Of a DNA stretch of 64,000 bases, positions 8,478 to 17,100 are shown piece by piece. Both the position numbers and the translations under genes were made by a program. Source of the DNA: Bacillus paralicheniformis (GTDB lineage Bacteria > Bacillota > Bacilli > Bacillales > Bacillaceae); the NCBI RefSeq assembly GCF_001042485.2, contig NZ_LBMN02000004.1, positions 372,001 through 436,000 on the forward strand, given 5' to 3'. The notes beneath the pieces were generated by a model that was not told the DNA's origin, ran no database searches, and saw only the letters and a list, made by a program, of their open reading frames with translations. The stretch's first letter is position 1. Every line of letters starts with the position of its first letter.

Positions 8478-9010
8478 CTTGGGGTATATGAGGCCATTGA
8501 ATACGGATAATCATAAGTGATCGGCTCATCAAACGTAATATAGTCAAGATACACCATCAGCAGCAAATAGCGTGTGCCTGTTTTTCTGTCGCTTAAAATA
8601 ATGTGGTCGCGGCCGGCTGCTTCAATTTCTCCCCGAAAGACTTTCGCATTCCATTCCGGATTGTTTTCAAATGTCATATATACGGTTGCCACTTTTCCGC
8701 GATTGAGCCGCAAAATATTTTCAATGTAGGATTGCTCAAGCGGCAGCATGCCGGGGATACTCGGTGAAGTCTGCTGTGCTGAAGGCATCGGAGGGACCTG
8801 GACTCCTGCCGGCTGCGGCTGGAACAGCTGTGGGCCGGGCTGCTGATACGATTGCTGCCCCCCCGTTTGGGTGAAAGGCTGCTGTCCATGCTGCTGGTAC
8901 ATTTGCCCCATCTGCCCCATCTGCGGATAAGGGTTGGGCCCCATTTGCTGCCGGAAATCCGGCATTTCAAGCTCCTGAAGCGGCTGAATCTGATTTTTTT
9001 TAAATTTCAT
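8474..9010 (-). CDS. gerQ: spore inner-coat protein GerQ
   Basis: Spore coat protein of 178 residues needed for localising the cortex hydrolase CwlJ; in B. subtilis it is cross-linked into high-mass complexes by transglutaminase Tgl. The N-terminal half is low-complexity and rich in Gln, Pro, Gly and Met. The C-terminal half is the conserved domain (LPLEQSYIENILRLNRGK...GRDHIILSD split motif). The start is ATG at 9008-9010 because GAGGAGG is six bases upstream; a further upstream ATG at 9025 would overlap that site. Sigma-E control is known in B. subtilis; I could not fix the promoter here. Confidence 0.93.
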   Translation of the reverse strand: MKFKKNQIQPLQELEMPDFRQQMGPNPYPQMGQMGQMYQQHGQQPFTQTGGQQSYQQPGPQLFQPQPAGVQVPPMPSAQQTSPSIPGMLPLEQSYIENILRLNRGKVATVYMTFENNPEWNAKVFRGEIEAAGRDHIILSDRKTGTRYLLLMVYLDYITFDEPITYDYPYSMASYTPR

Positions 9011-9199
9011 CTCGTTCCTCCTCATTTCATTGTGTCAAAGTCATGCCTACCGTCCATACATGAGGAATGATAAAGTGCTGCTATGAAGACGATCCGGCTG
9101 TAAAAGACTCAAGATGATAGATCAATATTTCCCATCCCTTTTACAGTATGAACGGGCGGGATGGAATATGACGACACATCATGTTGGAAAGAGAAAAAC

Positions 9200-9233
9200 A
9201 AAAAGACCGCTCGTGAAAAGAGCGGTCTTTTTG
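9200..9233 (-). terminator. terminator downstream of the ktr-type gene
   Basis: AAAAGACCGCTC / GAGCGGTCTTTTT forms a perfect 12-bp stem with T runs on both strands, placed five bases beyond the stop of the leftward ktr-type gene. Confidence 0.9.
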
Positions 9234-9237
9234 CATA

Positions 9238-10584
9238 TTAACCTGTGATCACTTCATCTTCAGGATGGCGGATCGGCGCCTTCTTCGGCTTGGCCAGCGT
9301 AAACGCCATAGTGAGAGGCCCGACGCGGCCGATAAACATCATCATCATGATAACCGCTTTGCCTGCGGTCGTTAAATCAGGTGTCAGTCCCATCGACAGG
9401 CCGACCGTTCCAAAAGCGGAAAATACTTCAAAGACGATTTCCAAAAATGGAGCATTCTCTGTGATCGTCAATATAAATAATGCGAAAAGCACGAATAAAA
9501 AACTGATCACAATGATGGCCAAAGCTCTTAAAATGGTTTTCATTTTAATCGCCCTTTTGAACACAACCGTTTCGCTTTTTCCCCTTAAAAAGGTGATCGT
9601 CGCCAAGATCATCACGATAAACGTTGTCAGTTTAATTCCACTTCCTGTTGACGCGCTTCCGGCTCCGATAAACATCAAAACGATGGTTAACAGGAGGGAC
9701 GGCGTTGTCATCTGGGCGATATCAAGCGTATTGAATCCGGCAGTTCTCGGTGTCACACCCTGGAAGTAAGCGCCCCACATTTTGTCGGCTAAAGGCAGTC
9801 CGCCGAGCGTACCTGGATTCGAGTATTCCAAAATAAAAATCAGCAAGGCGGCTGTCGTATTGATGATCAATGTTCCAACGATCATGAGCTTGGAATGCAG
9901 CGATAATGTCCGGAAGTTTCGCTTTGTCCATAAATCCAGCAGAACGGTAAAGCCGATACCCCCTGTAATGAAAAGGCCTGTGATGACAATGTTGACAATC
10001 GGGTCGCCCACATATTGAGACAAGTTGTCCGGCCACAGGGAGAACCCCGCATTGTTAAAGGCTGAAATCGTGTTAAACAAACTATGAAACAAGCCTTTTT
10101 GCAAACCGTATTCAGGAACCCATCTGATCGAAAGGATCAAAAATGCGACAAATTCTATGACAATGGTGAAAATAAACAAATGCTTGACCAGGCGGACAAG
10201 TCCGCCTAAAGAAGTCTGGTTAAATGCTTCTTGAACGAGAATCCGCTGCTGCAGGCCGATTTTTTTGCCGATCATCATGATGACGAGAACGGCAAACGTC
10301 ATTAAGCCGAGTCCGCCGATTTGAATCAGGCACATAATAACTGTTTGTCCGAAAACCGTAAAATCTGCCCCTGTATCGACAACAACAAGCCCAGTTACCG
10401 TAGTTGCAGAGGTGGCCGTGAATAAAGCATCCACCCATGAGATTTAAGTAGTGGATGCGCCGGGCAGCTTCAATAAACAGGCGCCGATGGCAATGATAAT
10501 CAAGAAACTGAGCGCCAGCGTCTGCGGCGGACTAATATTGATGATCTTACCTTTTACAAGATTTGAAGAAACCAATTTAGGCAT
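9238..10584 (-). pseudogene. KtrB/KtrD-type potassium channel subunit with in-frame stop
   Basis: Membrane K+-translocating subunit of a Ktr system (TrkH/KtrB superfamily). From ATG 10582-10584 (site AAAGGAA) the frame reads MPKLVSSNLVKGKIINI and continues through the first membrane helix to PGASTT, then meets TAA at 10444-10446. The same frame resumes at once with ISWVDALFTATSATTVTG, the conserved first pore loop, and is open for about 400 codons to 9238. A single AAA to TAA change would explain it. Either the gene is inactive, or this is an isolate-specific mutation or a sequence error. A GTG at 10434 could initiate a product lacking helix 1. KtrB and KtrD cannot be told apart here; no ktrA/ktrC gene is adjacent. 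Confidence 0.85.
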
Positions 10585-11003
10585 TTTTTCGTTCCTTTCT
10601 TCATCCATTCAGTCAAAACATGAATGGAGAAAAAGCAAGGTGATTTCAAATTTAAACGCAGATGGTCATGTTTCAATAATGTCAATAATGTACAGCCAGA
10701 TACACCGTTTGTCAACAAAAATCAGGAGAATGAAGAGAAGGAATGCAGACGGGTCTTTTGTCCTTTACTAAAGAACAGCGAAGAAAATCAAGAGGAGCAA
10801 CGCCTGGTTAAATTCTATTATTTTGCATTTCTTTTAAAAATATGACATGGAAAACATTTACTACCTGTTGAAAAAATGGTAGTTTTTAATAGAAATCACC
10901 AAAGTGCCGGCGCTTTGGGAAGAAGGCGTTGCTTGATGTTGCCTTTCTTGTACGCTTTCGTCATGACGAATGATGAAAAAAATGATGACTAGGGGGAATT
11001 GCT
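10585..11003. other. intergenic region between ktr pseudogene and bslA-like gene
   Basis: About 420 bp, AT-rich, without a convincing gene. It must carry the divergent promoters. I see a CCAAAG/CTTTGG hairpin near 10900-10920 and a TACC/GGTA repeat around 10863-10882, but no secure -35/-10 pair and no recognisable c-di-AMP (ydaO) riboswitch upstream of the ktr gene. A 106-codon rightward frame overlapping the ktr start is antisense noise. Confidence 0.5.
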
Positions 11004-11546
11004 GTGTTGAAAAGAATGTATCGTTCTAAATTGTCAATCTTGGCGGTTAGTCTCGTGATGATGGTTTCGATTTTTCTGCCTTCGTTCCAGGCTAGCGCTC
11101 AAACAACCAAAACTGAATCTGTCTACCGCCCGGCTGCGAACGCTTCCTTGTATGCGACTATAACAGGTGCCAACAAACAGGAGTGGTCGTTCTCGGATAT
11201 TGAGCTGACGTATCGTCCGAATTCAATCCTGGCGCTGGGAACGGTTGAATTTACATTGCCGTCGGGATTTTCCGCAACAACGAAAGATACCGTGAACGGA
11301 AGAGCGTTGACTACAGGGCAAATTTTGAATAACGGAAAAACGGTAAGGCTGCCGCTTACAATTGATCTGTTGGGTATTGCGGAGTTTAAGCTTGTGCTGG
11401 CAAACAAAACGCTGCCTGCCGCAGGAAAGTATACATTCCGGGCGGAGAACAGAGTGCTGGGGCTCGGATCGACTTTCTATGCCGAATCTTCAATCGAGGT
11501 GCAAAAAAGGGCGACTCCGCCTACACAGCCGTGTAACTGCAAGTAA
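11004..11546 (+). CDS. bslA: BslA-type secreted biofilm hydrophobin
   Basis: Self-assembling amphiphilic surface-layer protein that coats biofilms and makes them water-repellent. It has 180 residues with an N-terminal signal peptide (positive start, hydrophobic core, likely cleavage after Ala-Ser-Ala near 32), then an immunoglobulin-like domain that closely resembles B. subtilis BslA from memory (SLYATITGA, WSFSDIELTYRPN, EFTLPSGF, LNNGKTVR, TLPAAGKYTFRAEN). The tail ends TPPTQPCNCK with the CxC pair (Cys177, Cys179) that links BslA dimers and that the paralogue YweA lacks. GTG 11004 follows AGGGGGAA. The locus near gerQ/hemQ is closer to yweA than to bslA in B. subtilis, so it could be the single family member of this species. 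Confidence 0.88.
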   Translation: MLKRMYRSKLSILAVSLVMMVSIFLPSFQASAQTTKTESVYRPAANASLYATITGANKQEWSFSDIELTYRPNSILALGTVEFTLPSGFSATTKDTVNGRALTTGQILNNGKTVRLPLTIDLLGIAEFKLVLANKTLPAAGKYTFRAENRVLGLGSTFYAESSIEVQKRATPPTQPCNCK

Positions 11547-11551
11547 TAGGC

Positions 11552-11589
11552 AAAAAAGCTCCAAAGACCGAGGTCTTTGGAGCTTTTTA
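11552..11589. terminator. bidirectional terminator between bslA and hemQ
   Basis: A long near-perfect inverted repeat (AAAAAGCTCCAAAGACC / GGTCTTTGGAGCTTTTT) lies between convergent genes and has T runs in both directions. Confidence 0.93.
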
Positions 11590-11592
11590 TCA

Positions 11593-12357
11593 TTACACAT
11601 GCAAAAATGCAGGCAGCTGTTCATTTGCGAGGCGGTTGCCGACAAAGAATGAACCGAATTCACCGTACCGGGCGCTTACTTCATCGAAGCGCATTTCATA
11701 GACGAGCTTTTTGAACTGGAGCACATCATCTGAAAAGAGCGTGACACCCCACTCATAATCGTCAAATCCGATTGAGCCGGTAATAATCTGTTTCACTTTG
11801 CCCGCATAGCCGCGGCCGATCATCCCGTGGCTGCGCATCAAGCTTCTTCTCTCTTCCATAGACAGCATGTACCAGTTGTCATCGCCCGATCTTCTTTTAT
11901 CCATCGGATAGAAGCAGACATATTTGGCGTTCGGGAGCTCAGGGTACAGGCGCGCACGCACTTGCGGATTTTCGTAAGGGTCTCCCTCGCCGCTTCCCAT
12001 ATAGTTGCTCAGCTCGACAACGGATACGTATGAATAAGCAGGTATCGTGTATTCAGCGAGTTTGGATTTATTGAACTCAAGTTCAATTTGATTTAATTCC
12101 TCCATCGTAGGACGCAAAATCATCAGCATGAAGTCCGCTTTTTGGCCGACGATGCTGTATAGCGTGTGGCTTCCGTTTCCTTCTTTTTGAGCAGCTCCCC
12201 ATTTTTCGAGAAGACCTGTAAATTCGCTGATAATGATCTGGCGCTCATCGCTTGAAAGCATTTTCCATGCGGACCAGTCCATTGTCCGGAAATCGTGAAG
12301 GGCATACCAGCCGTCAAGCGTTTGGGCGGCTTCGTTCGTTTTTTGCTGTTCGCTCAT
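11593..12357 (-). CDS. hemQ: coproheme decarboxylase HemQ
   Basis: Final enzyme of the coproporphyrin-dependent heme pathway; oxidatively decarboxylates coproheme III to heme b with peroxide. It is a 254-residue member of the chlorite dismutase-like family (B. subtilis YwfI). Key residues visible are the reactive Tyr in CFYPMDKRR (Tyr150) and the proximal heme His in [10 protein letters not shown] (His177). ATG at 12355-12357. Divergent from pta, as in B. subtilis. Confidence 0.95.
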   Translation of the reverse strand: MSEQQKTNEAAQTLDGWYALHDFRTMDWSAWKMLSSDERQIIISEFTGLLEKWGAAQKEGNGSHTLYSIVGQKADFMLMILRPTMEELNQIELEFNKSKLAEYTIPAYSYVSVVELSNYMGSGEGDPYENPQVRARLYPELPNAKYVCFYPMDKRRSGDDNWYMLSMEERRSLMRSHGMIGRGYAGKVKQIITGSIGFDDYEWGVTLFSDDVLQFKKLVYEMRFDEVSARYGEFGSFFVGNRLANEQLPAFLHV

Positions 12358-12543
12358 TTTGCAATCACTCCCAATTTGTATGTACTTGCCTTCATCATAT
12401 CATAGTTTGCCGCGTTTTATCCGTTTAGAAGATTTGAACAAAAGGTGACGATCTGTCGTATAACTGGGAAAGGCTGTTATATACTAATAGAAGTGTTTAA
12501 ACCCTGCCGCACTTAAATTAATTTAAAAAAAGCGTTTAAAAAG

Positions 12544-12557
12544 TGAAAGCATTATAA
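12544..12557 (+). promoter_or_regulatory. catabolite-responsive element (cre) upstream of pta
   Basis: TGAAAGCATTATAA resembles the cre consensus (TGWAANCGNTNWCA, 12 of 14 positions) and the known B. subtilis pta cre. It is centred about 57 bp before the predicted transcription start, the position from which CcpA activates pta. Confidence 0.7.
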
Positions 12558-12572
12558 TAAAATACAGAAGGA

Positions 12573-12600
12573 TTGAATTTATATCACAAAAGAGTATGCT
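12573..12600 (+). promoter_or_regulatory. pta promoter
   Basis: TTGAAT (12573-12578), 16-nt spacer, TATGCT (12595-12600). Its spacing relative to the cre agrees with CcpA activation. Confidence 0.6.
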
Positions 12601-12646
12601 TAATAGAGAAATGAAGTATTTGTGACACTTTCAAGGAGGGTATATA

Positions 12647-13618
12647 GTGGCAGATCTATTTACAACAGTGCAGGAAAAAGTAGCAGGAAAAGGAGTTAAA
12701 ATCGTATTTCCGGAAGGTATGGACGAGCGCATTCTCAAAGCTGTCAACGATTTGGCCGGAAACAACGTATTAAAGCCGATCCTTGTGGGAAACGAGCAGG
12801 AAATCAAAGATAAAGCGAACGGGTTGAATTTGACGCTGGATGGCGTTGACATATACGATCCTCATACATACGAAGGAATGGAAGACCTTGTTCAGGCTTT
12901 CGTTGAACGCCGCAAAGGAAAAGCGACGGAAGAACAGGCCCGCCAAATCCTTTTAGATGAGAACTATTTTGGAACGATGCTTGTTTATAAAGGGCTTGCC
13001 GACGGTCTTGTCAGCGGTGCGGCTCATTCAACAGCGGATACGGTTCGCCCTGCGCTGCAAATTATTAAAACAAAAGAAGGCGTGAAGAAAACTTCCGGCG
13101 TGTTTATCATGGCGCGCGGCGATGAGCAGTATGTATTTGCAGACTGTGCGATCAATATTGCGCCTGACAGTCAGGACCTTGCGGAAATTGCAATCGAAAG
13201 TGCGAACACAGCGAAAATGTTCAACATTGACCCTCGTGTCGCCATGCTCAGCTTTTCAACAAAAGGCTCTGCAAAATCAGACGAAACTGAAAAGGTAGCC
13301 AATGCGGTTGCGATCGCCAAAGAAAAAGCGCCTGAGCTTACACTGGACGGCGAATTCCAATTTGATGCGGCATTCGTTCCATCTGTCGCCGAGAAAAAAG
13401 CGCCGGACTCCGTCATTAAAGGTGATGCAAACGTATTTGTTTTCCCAAGCCTTGAAGCGGGGAACATCGGCTATAAAATCGCTCAGCGCCTCGGCAACTT
13501 CGAAGCGGTCGGTCCGATTCTGCAAGGGCTGAACATGCCTGTAAACGACCTCTCCAGAGGATGCAACGCTGAAGACGTTTATAATCTTGCGCTGATTACG
13601 GCAGTTCAAGCGCTGTAA
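12647..13618 (+). CDS. pta: phosphate acetyltransferase Pta
   Basis: Converts acetyl-CoA and phosphate to acetyl phosphate in overflow metabolism; works with acetate kinase. It is the short, single-domain form (323 residues) typical of Firmicutes. Family motifs include KIVFPEGMDERIL at the N-terminus, GLADGLVSGAAHSTADTVRP near residue 115-135 and the C-terminal NDLSRGC. GTG 12647 follows AAGGAGGG. A cre and promoter lie upstream and a terminator at 13625. Confidence 0.97.
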   Translation: MADLFTTVQEKVAGKGVKIVFPEGMDERILKAVNDLAGNNVLKPILVGNEQEIKDKANGLNLTLDGVDIYDPHTYEGMEDLVQAFVERRKGKATEEQARQILLDENYFGTMLVYKGLADGLVSGAAHSTADTVRPALQIIKTKEGVKKTSGVFIMARGDEQYVFADCAINIAPDSQDLAEIAIESANTAKMFNIDPRVAMLSFSTKGSAKSDETEKVANAVAIAKEKAPELTLDGEFQFDAAFVPSVAEKKAPDSVIKGDANVFVFPSLEAGNIGYKIAQRLGNFEAVGPILQGLNMPVNDLSRGCNAEDVYNLALITAVQAL

Positions 13619-13624
13619 TTTGTT

Positions 13625-13662
13625 TTTGAAAAAGGTGAACCTGAAGAGGTTCGCCTTTTTTT
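13625..13662 (+). terminator. terminator after pta
   Basis: GGTGAACC / GGTTCGCC (one G-U pair) is followed by a T run and overlaps the end of the convergent amidohydrolase gene. Confidence 0.85.
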
Positions 13663-14611
13663 ATGCTTCAATCGCTACATTCAGCAGAGATTCCGCCCCT
13701 TTCCGACCGGGATCGAGAGGCGGCCACTGACAAAGGTCAAAAGGAAAATCGGAACCCGGAACAAGGCGGTCTTCTCCGATGAGCTTCTTTAAATATGCCG
13801 CACTTTCTTTCTCCCACAGCACGCTGTCAAACCAAAACTTCCGCAAATATTCGCGCGGCGGCGCCGAAAGCGATGAAGAAACGCCGGCCCATTTGTCATA
13901 TCCTTTGTCCAGTCTTCCGATCTGATAGGGCAAAAAGCCGCCGCCGTGCGCCAGCAGAATTTTCACATTGCGAAAACGGTCTGTAAACCCGCTTAACAAA
14001 AGATCAGCGGCGCAAATTGTCGTTTCCCACGGAACGCCGATCAAATTTGGCAGCATCCTGCGGCGAAGCCGCGGATCTTCAGAAAGGAGCGGATGGATAA
14101 AGATAATCGCTTTTCTTCTGTCAGCCGTTTCCCAAAACGGTGTAAATGCTTCGTCTGAGAGAAGCATTTGCGAAGCGCCGGGGCCGATAATCGCTCCTTT
14201 AAGGCCGTTGTTCATCGCTTCATTCAGGCGCTCGCTCGCCTTTAAAGGGCTGTTCAGCGGGACGGTGCCGAGGCCTGAAAGGCGGCCGTCGTGTTTTTTA
14301 ACCCATCCGGCAAGCGCTTTGTTGTATACAAAGGACAATTCGTCTGTGATTTCTTCGGCGAGATCGTAAAGGAAAAGCTGGGGAACCGGCGATACCAATG
14401 AGTGTGAGACGCCGGCTTCCTGCTGGGCTTCCAAATATAAAGCTTCCTGGTAGAACAGCTCTTTTAATTCAAAGCCCCATTTGTGATTGACCGTCAAAAA
14501 CTCCGCTTGGCGGCCATCCTTTTTTTCGCGGACGGCGTGGACCTTCTTTTCATTGTCGTCCAGCCAAAGCAGCACATCGTGCGGTATAAAGTGCGTGTGA
14601 AGATCATACAA
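13661..14611 (-). CDS. amidohydrolase-2 (ACMSD-like) decarboxylase, probable ring-cleavage-product decarboxylase
   Basis: Zn-dependent amidohydrolase-superfamily enzyme of the aminocarboxymuconate-semialdehyde decarboxylase type. From context it most likely decarboxylates 5-carboxy-2-hydroxymuconate-6-semialdehyde, the protocatechuate 2,3-cleavage product (PraH step of Paenibacillus, recalled from the literature). Metal ligands are visible: HTH near the start (His5, His7), FIHP, LLAHGGG and GSDFPFD. TTG at 14609-14611 is chosen because GGGGGAA sits seven bases upstream; TTG 14626 is an alternative that would place that site inside the gene. It follows the IclR gene with no room for a separate promoter. 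Confidence 0.8.
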   Translation of the reverse strand: MYDLHTHFIPHDVLLWLDDNEKKVHAVREKKDGRQAEFLTVNHKWGFELKELFYQEALYLEAQQEAGVSHSLVSPVPQLFLYDLAEEITDELSFVYNKALAGWVKKHDGRLSGLGTVPLNSPLKASERLNEAMNNGLKGAIIGPGASQMLLSDEAFTPFWETADRRKAIIFIHPLLSEDPRLRRRMLPNLIGVPWETTICAADLLLSGFTDRFRNVKILLAHGGGFLPYQIGRLDKGYDKWAGVSSSLSAPPREYLRKFWFDSVLWEKESAAYLKKLIGEDRLVPGSDFPFDLCQWPPLDPGRKGAESLLNVAIEA

Positions 14612-14629
14612 AGCCGATTCCCCCAATTT

Positions 14630-15409
14630 TTATATTCGTTTCCAGTACCCGATTCTTTCGGAAATATCCCGGGCCGCTTTTTTCACTTGGTATACGATTT
14701 TCGCCTGCCGGGCCTTTATGCGTTCTGCCGGACCTACGACACTGACGGCGTACAACACTCGTCCCGCGTGGTTTCTGACGGGAGCTGAGATGGATGTGAC
14801 ACCATCAATGAATTCCCCGCAACTGACGTCAAACCCGTTTTCTTTAACGGTTTTCAGCGCCTCCCTCAATTTGTCCTCGTCTGTAATCGTTTGTTTTGTA
14901 CAGCTTTTCAAGCCTTCCTTCACATACTCATCCAATATGCCGTCTTCGTCAAAGGCGAGAAGCACCTTGCCCGAGCTTGTGCAATGCATCGGGTTTTGCC
15001 GCCCGATATATGAGAGAAGTTCGACAGGGCGGGGGCATTCCGTCCGATTGAGATAAACGACGCTGAGCTCGCGTCGCATCGCAATATGCGACGTTTCGCC
15101 GGTCTCTTCTGTCAGCCGTTTGAGGACCGGCTGGGATTCGCGGTTGATTTCAAGAGTGGAGTTGACAATGGTGTTTAACTTCAGAACCGATAAGCCGAGC
15201 TTGTATCTTCTGGATTCCGGGTCCTTCATGACAAACCCTTCGCTTTCCAATGTAGTCAAAAGGCGCGATACTGTGCTTTTTCCGAGGCCGAGCGATGAGG
15301 CGAGTTCGGTTAGTTTCTTTTCCGGTGTCTCTAATGTAAACGATTGAAGCAGACGAAGTGCATTTTTTACTGAACCGAGCAGCTGGTGGTCCTTTGTCTC
15401 AACAGTCAT
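14630..15409 (-). CDS. IclR-family transcriptional regulator
   Basis: Regulator of 259 residues with a winged helix-turn-helix (about 13-70, GLGKSTVSRLLTTLESEGF) and an IclR effector domain (about 85-250, with GRQNPMHCTSSGKVLLA). Divergent from the aldehyde dehydrogenase gene of the aromatic cluster and directly upstream of the amidohydrolase gene on the minus strand, so it probably controls both arms. IclR proteins are common regulators of protocatechuate and 4-hydroxybenzoate pathways. The likely inducer is a pathway aromatic; this is inferred from context only. Confidence 0.9.
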   Translation of the reverse strand: MTVETKDHQLLGSVKNALRLLQSFTLETPEKKLTELASSLGLGKSTVSRLLTTLESEGFVMKDPESRRYKLGLSVLKLNTIVNSTLEINRESQPVLKRLTEETGETSHIAMRRELSVVYLNRTECPRPVELLSYIGRQNPMHCTSSGKVLLAFDEDGILDEYVKEGLKSCTKQTITDEDKLREALKTVKENGFDVSCGEFIDGVTSISAPVRNHAGRVLYAVSVVGPAERIKARQAKIVYQVKKAARDISERIGYWKRI

Positions 15410-15519
15410 AGGTTCCTCAACTCTCTCCCTTGTTTTCGTTGCCTTTTATTCCATAATATAACATGATTTTAAAAATAAAAAAGCGGAAAATATCAAATTT
15501 TCGGAAAAAATGTCTGAGT

Positions 15520-15538
15520 TGTTCCGCATAGAGGAACA
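15520..15538. promoter_or_regulatory. candidate IclR operator
   Basis: Perfect inverted repeat TGTTCC-N7-GGAACA within the 200-bp divergent intergenic region, about 75 bp before the aldehyde dehydrogenase start. Size and symmetry fit IclR-family operators. A CGGAAAA direct repeat (near 15484 and 15502) lies beside it. Confidence 0.6.
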
Positions 15539-15610
15539 TTGCTGTTTTCTTGTCGTTTAAAATCATTTAACTTAATGGAAAGGATTTGAAAAGGAGGATG
15601 TTTGTAGAAT

Positions 15611-17086
15611 ATGAATGTTCAGACCCCATCGGCAAAACTCGTAAAACCTTTTGACTGTCAGCACTACATAAACGGCAGGTACTTTCCTTCAGAGAACGGC
15701 AGTACGTTTGACAACATCAATCCGGCTACACAGGAAATCATCGGGAGCGTTGCGGAAGGAGGCAAAAAAGAGGTCGATCTTGCAGTCGCGGCCGCAAGGC
15801 GTGCTTTAAACGGACGCTGGAAAAACATGACCGCTGACGAAAGGATTCGGATCATCAGAAAGGTCGGCGACATCATACTTGAGCGTAAAGACGAACTGGC
15901 AAGGCTCGAGACATTGGATACGGGGAAGCCGCTTTCGCTCTCAAGTAATTTAGATATTCCGCGGGCTGCTTTCAACTTTCATTTTTTTGCGGATTTTATG
16001 AGAGGAGCCGGAACAGAAGCTTATCAAACTGACGATCTTGCAATCAATTATGCGATCCGCCGTCCGGTCGGCGTCGTCGGGCTGATCAATCCGTGGAACT
16101 TGCCGCTGCTTTTGCTGACGTGGAAATTGGCGCCTTGTCTGGCGGCGGGAAATACAGCCGTCATCAAACCGGCTGAACTGACGCCGCTGACAGCCACGCT
16201 CCTCGGGGAAATCTGCCATGATGCAGGAATGCCTGACGGAGTCGTCAACATCGTCCACGGGTTTGGGCCTGATTCCGCCGGCGCTGCGCTTTCTGAGCAT
16301 CCCGATGTTGATGCGATATCTTTCACGGGAGAAACGACAACCGGCAAAATCATTATGGAAGCTGCTTCGAAAACATTAAAGAAACTTTCCTTTGAATTGG
16401 GAGGAAAGAACCCGAATATTATTTTTGCCGATGCCGACATGGAGGAAGCCGTCAGCATCTCATTGAAATCGAGTTTCGTCAACCAGGGCGAAGTATGTAT
16501 GAGCGGCTCCCGCATCTATGTCGAGCGGGAAGCGTATGACGAATTTCTGAACAAGTTCGTTGAGAAAACGAAAGAGCTCAAAGTCGGCGATCCTTTTGAT
16601 CCGGATACGAATATCGGCGCCTTAATTTCTTCTGAACACACCGAGCGTGTGATGAACTACATCGAATTGGCCAAACGGGAAGGCGGCGTTATTTTAACCG
16701 GAGGAAAACGCCCTGAAGGACAGGAATCCGGCTGCTTTCTTGAACCGACTATTATCACCGGACTTTCCCGCAATTCCAGGCTCATCAAAGAAGAAATCTT
16801 CGGGCCGGTCGTGACGGTGATTCCGTTCGACGAAGAGGAGGAAGTTATTGCACAGGCTAATGATACACATTACGGATTAAGCGCGACCGTATGGACGAAC
16901 GACCTCCGCCGGGCGCACCGCGTAGCCGGGCAAATCGAATCGGGCATGGTATGGGTCAACAGCTGGTTTCTCCGCGATCTTCGGACACCGTTTGGCGGCA
17001 TGAAACAGAGCGGGCTCGGACGAGAAGGAGGCATTCACAGCCTCGAATTCTTCAGCGAATTAACCAATATTTGCATCAAGCTGTAA
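15611..17086 (+). CDS. praB: 2-hydroxymuconate-6-semialdehyde dehydrogenase
   Basis: NAD-dependent dehydrogenase oxidising 2-hydroxymuconic semialdehyde to 2-hydroxymuconate. Its 491 residues belong to the ALDH8-like muconic-semialdehyde branch: INPWNLPL (about 159), catalytic Glu in FELGGKNP (about 262), nucleophile Cys296 in NQGEVCMSG and the subgroup motif NSWFLRDLRTPFGG near 460. ATG 15611; AAGGAGG is 13 nt upstream, rather far, but a stop codon six bases before the ATG excludes an in-frame extension. First gene of the rightward catabolic operon. The 2-aminomuconic analogue is the main alternative substrate; the hydroxylase and dioxygenase downstream favour the hydroxy compound. Confidence 0.88.
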   Translation: MNVQTPSAKLVKPFDCQHYINGRYFPSENGSTFDNINPATQEIIGSVAEGGKKEVDLAVAAARRALNGRWKNMTADERIRIIRKVGDIILERKDELARLETLDTGKPLSLSSNLDIPRAAFNFHFFADFMRGAGTEAYQTDDLAINYAIRRPVGVVGLINPWNLPLLLLTWKLAPCLAAGNTAVIKPAELTPLTATLLGEICHDAGMPDGVVNIVHGFGPDSAGAALSEHPDVDAISFTGETTTGKIIMEAASKTLKKLSFELGGKNPNIIFADADMEEAVSISLKSSFVNQGEVCMSGSRIYVEREAYDEFLNKFVEKTKELKVGDPFDPDTNIGALISSEHTERVMNYIELAKREGGVILTGGKRPEGQESGCFLEPTIITGLSRNSRLIKEEIFGPVVTVIPFDEEEEVIAQANDTHYGLSATVWTNDLRRAHRVAGQIESGMVWVNSWFLRDLRTPFGGMKQSGLGREGGIHSLEFFSELTNICIKL

Positions 17087-17100
17087 AAGGAGGAAAACGG

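Noticed and set aside
9245-9769. 174-codon rightward frame
   Set aside because: It is antisense to the ktr-type gene, has no ribosome site, and its sequence is the complement of conserved membrane helices.
10451-10771. 106-codon rightward frame
   Set aside because: It overlaps the 5' end of the ktr-type pseudogene in antisense and has no family features.
10585-11003. c-di-AMP (ydaO) riboswitch upstream of the ktr-type gene
   Set aside because: Expected from other Bacillus potassium transporters, but the conserved core motifs were not found by eye.
16891-17100. 70-codon upstream extension of the 4-oxalocrotonate decarboxylase frame
   Set aside because: It is a shadow of the dehydrogenase gene; the true start ATG 17101 has AAAGGAGG.
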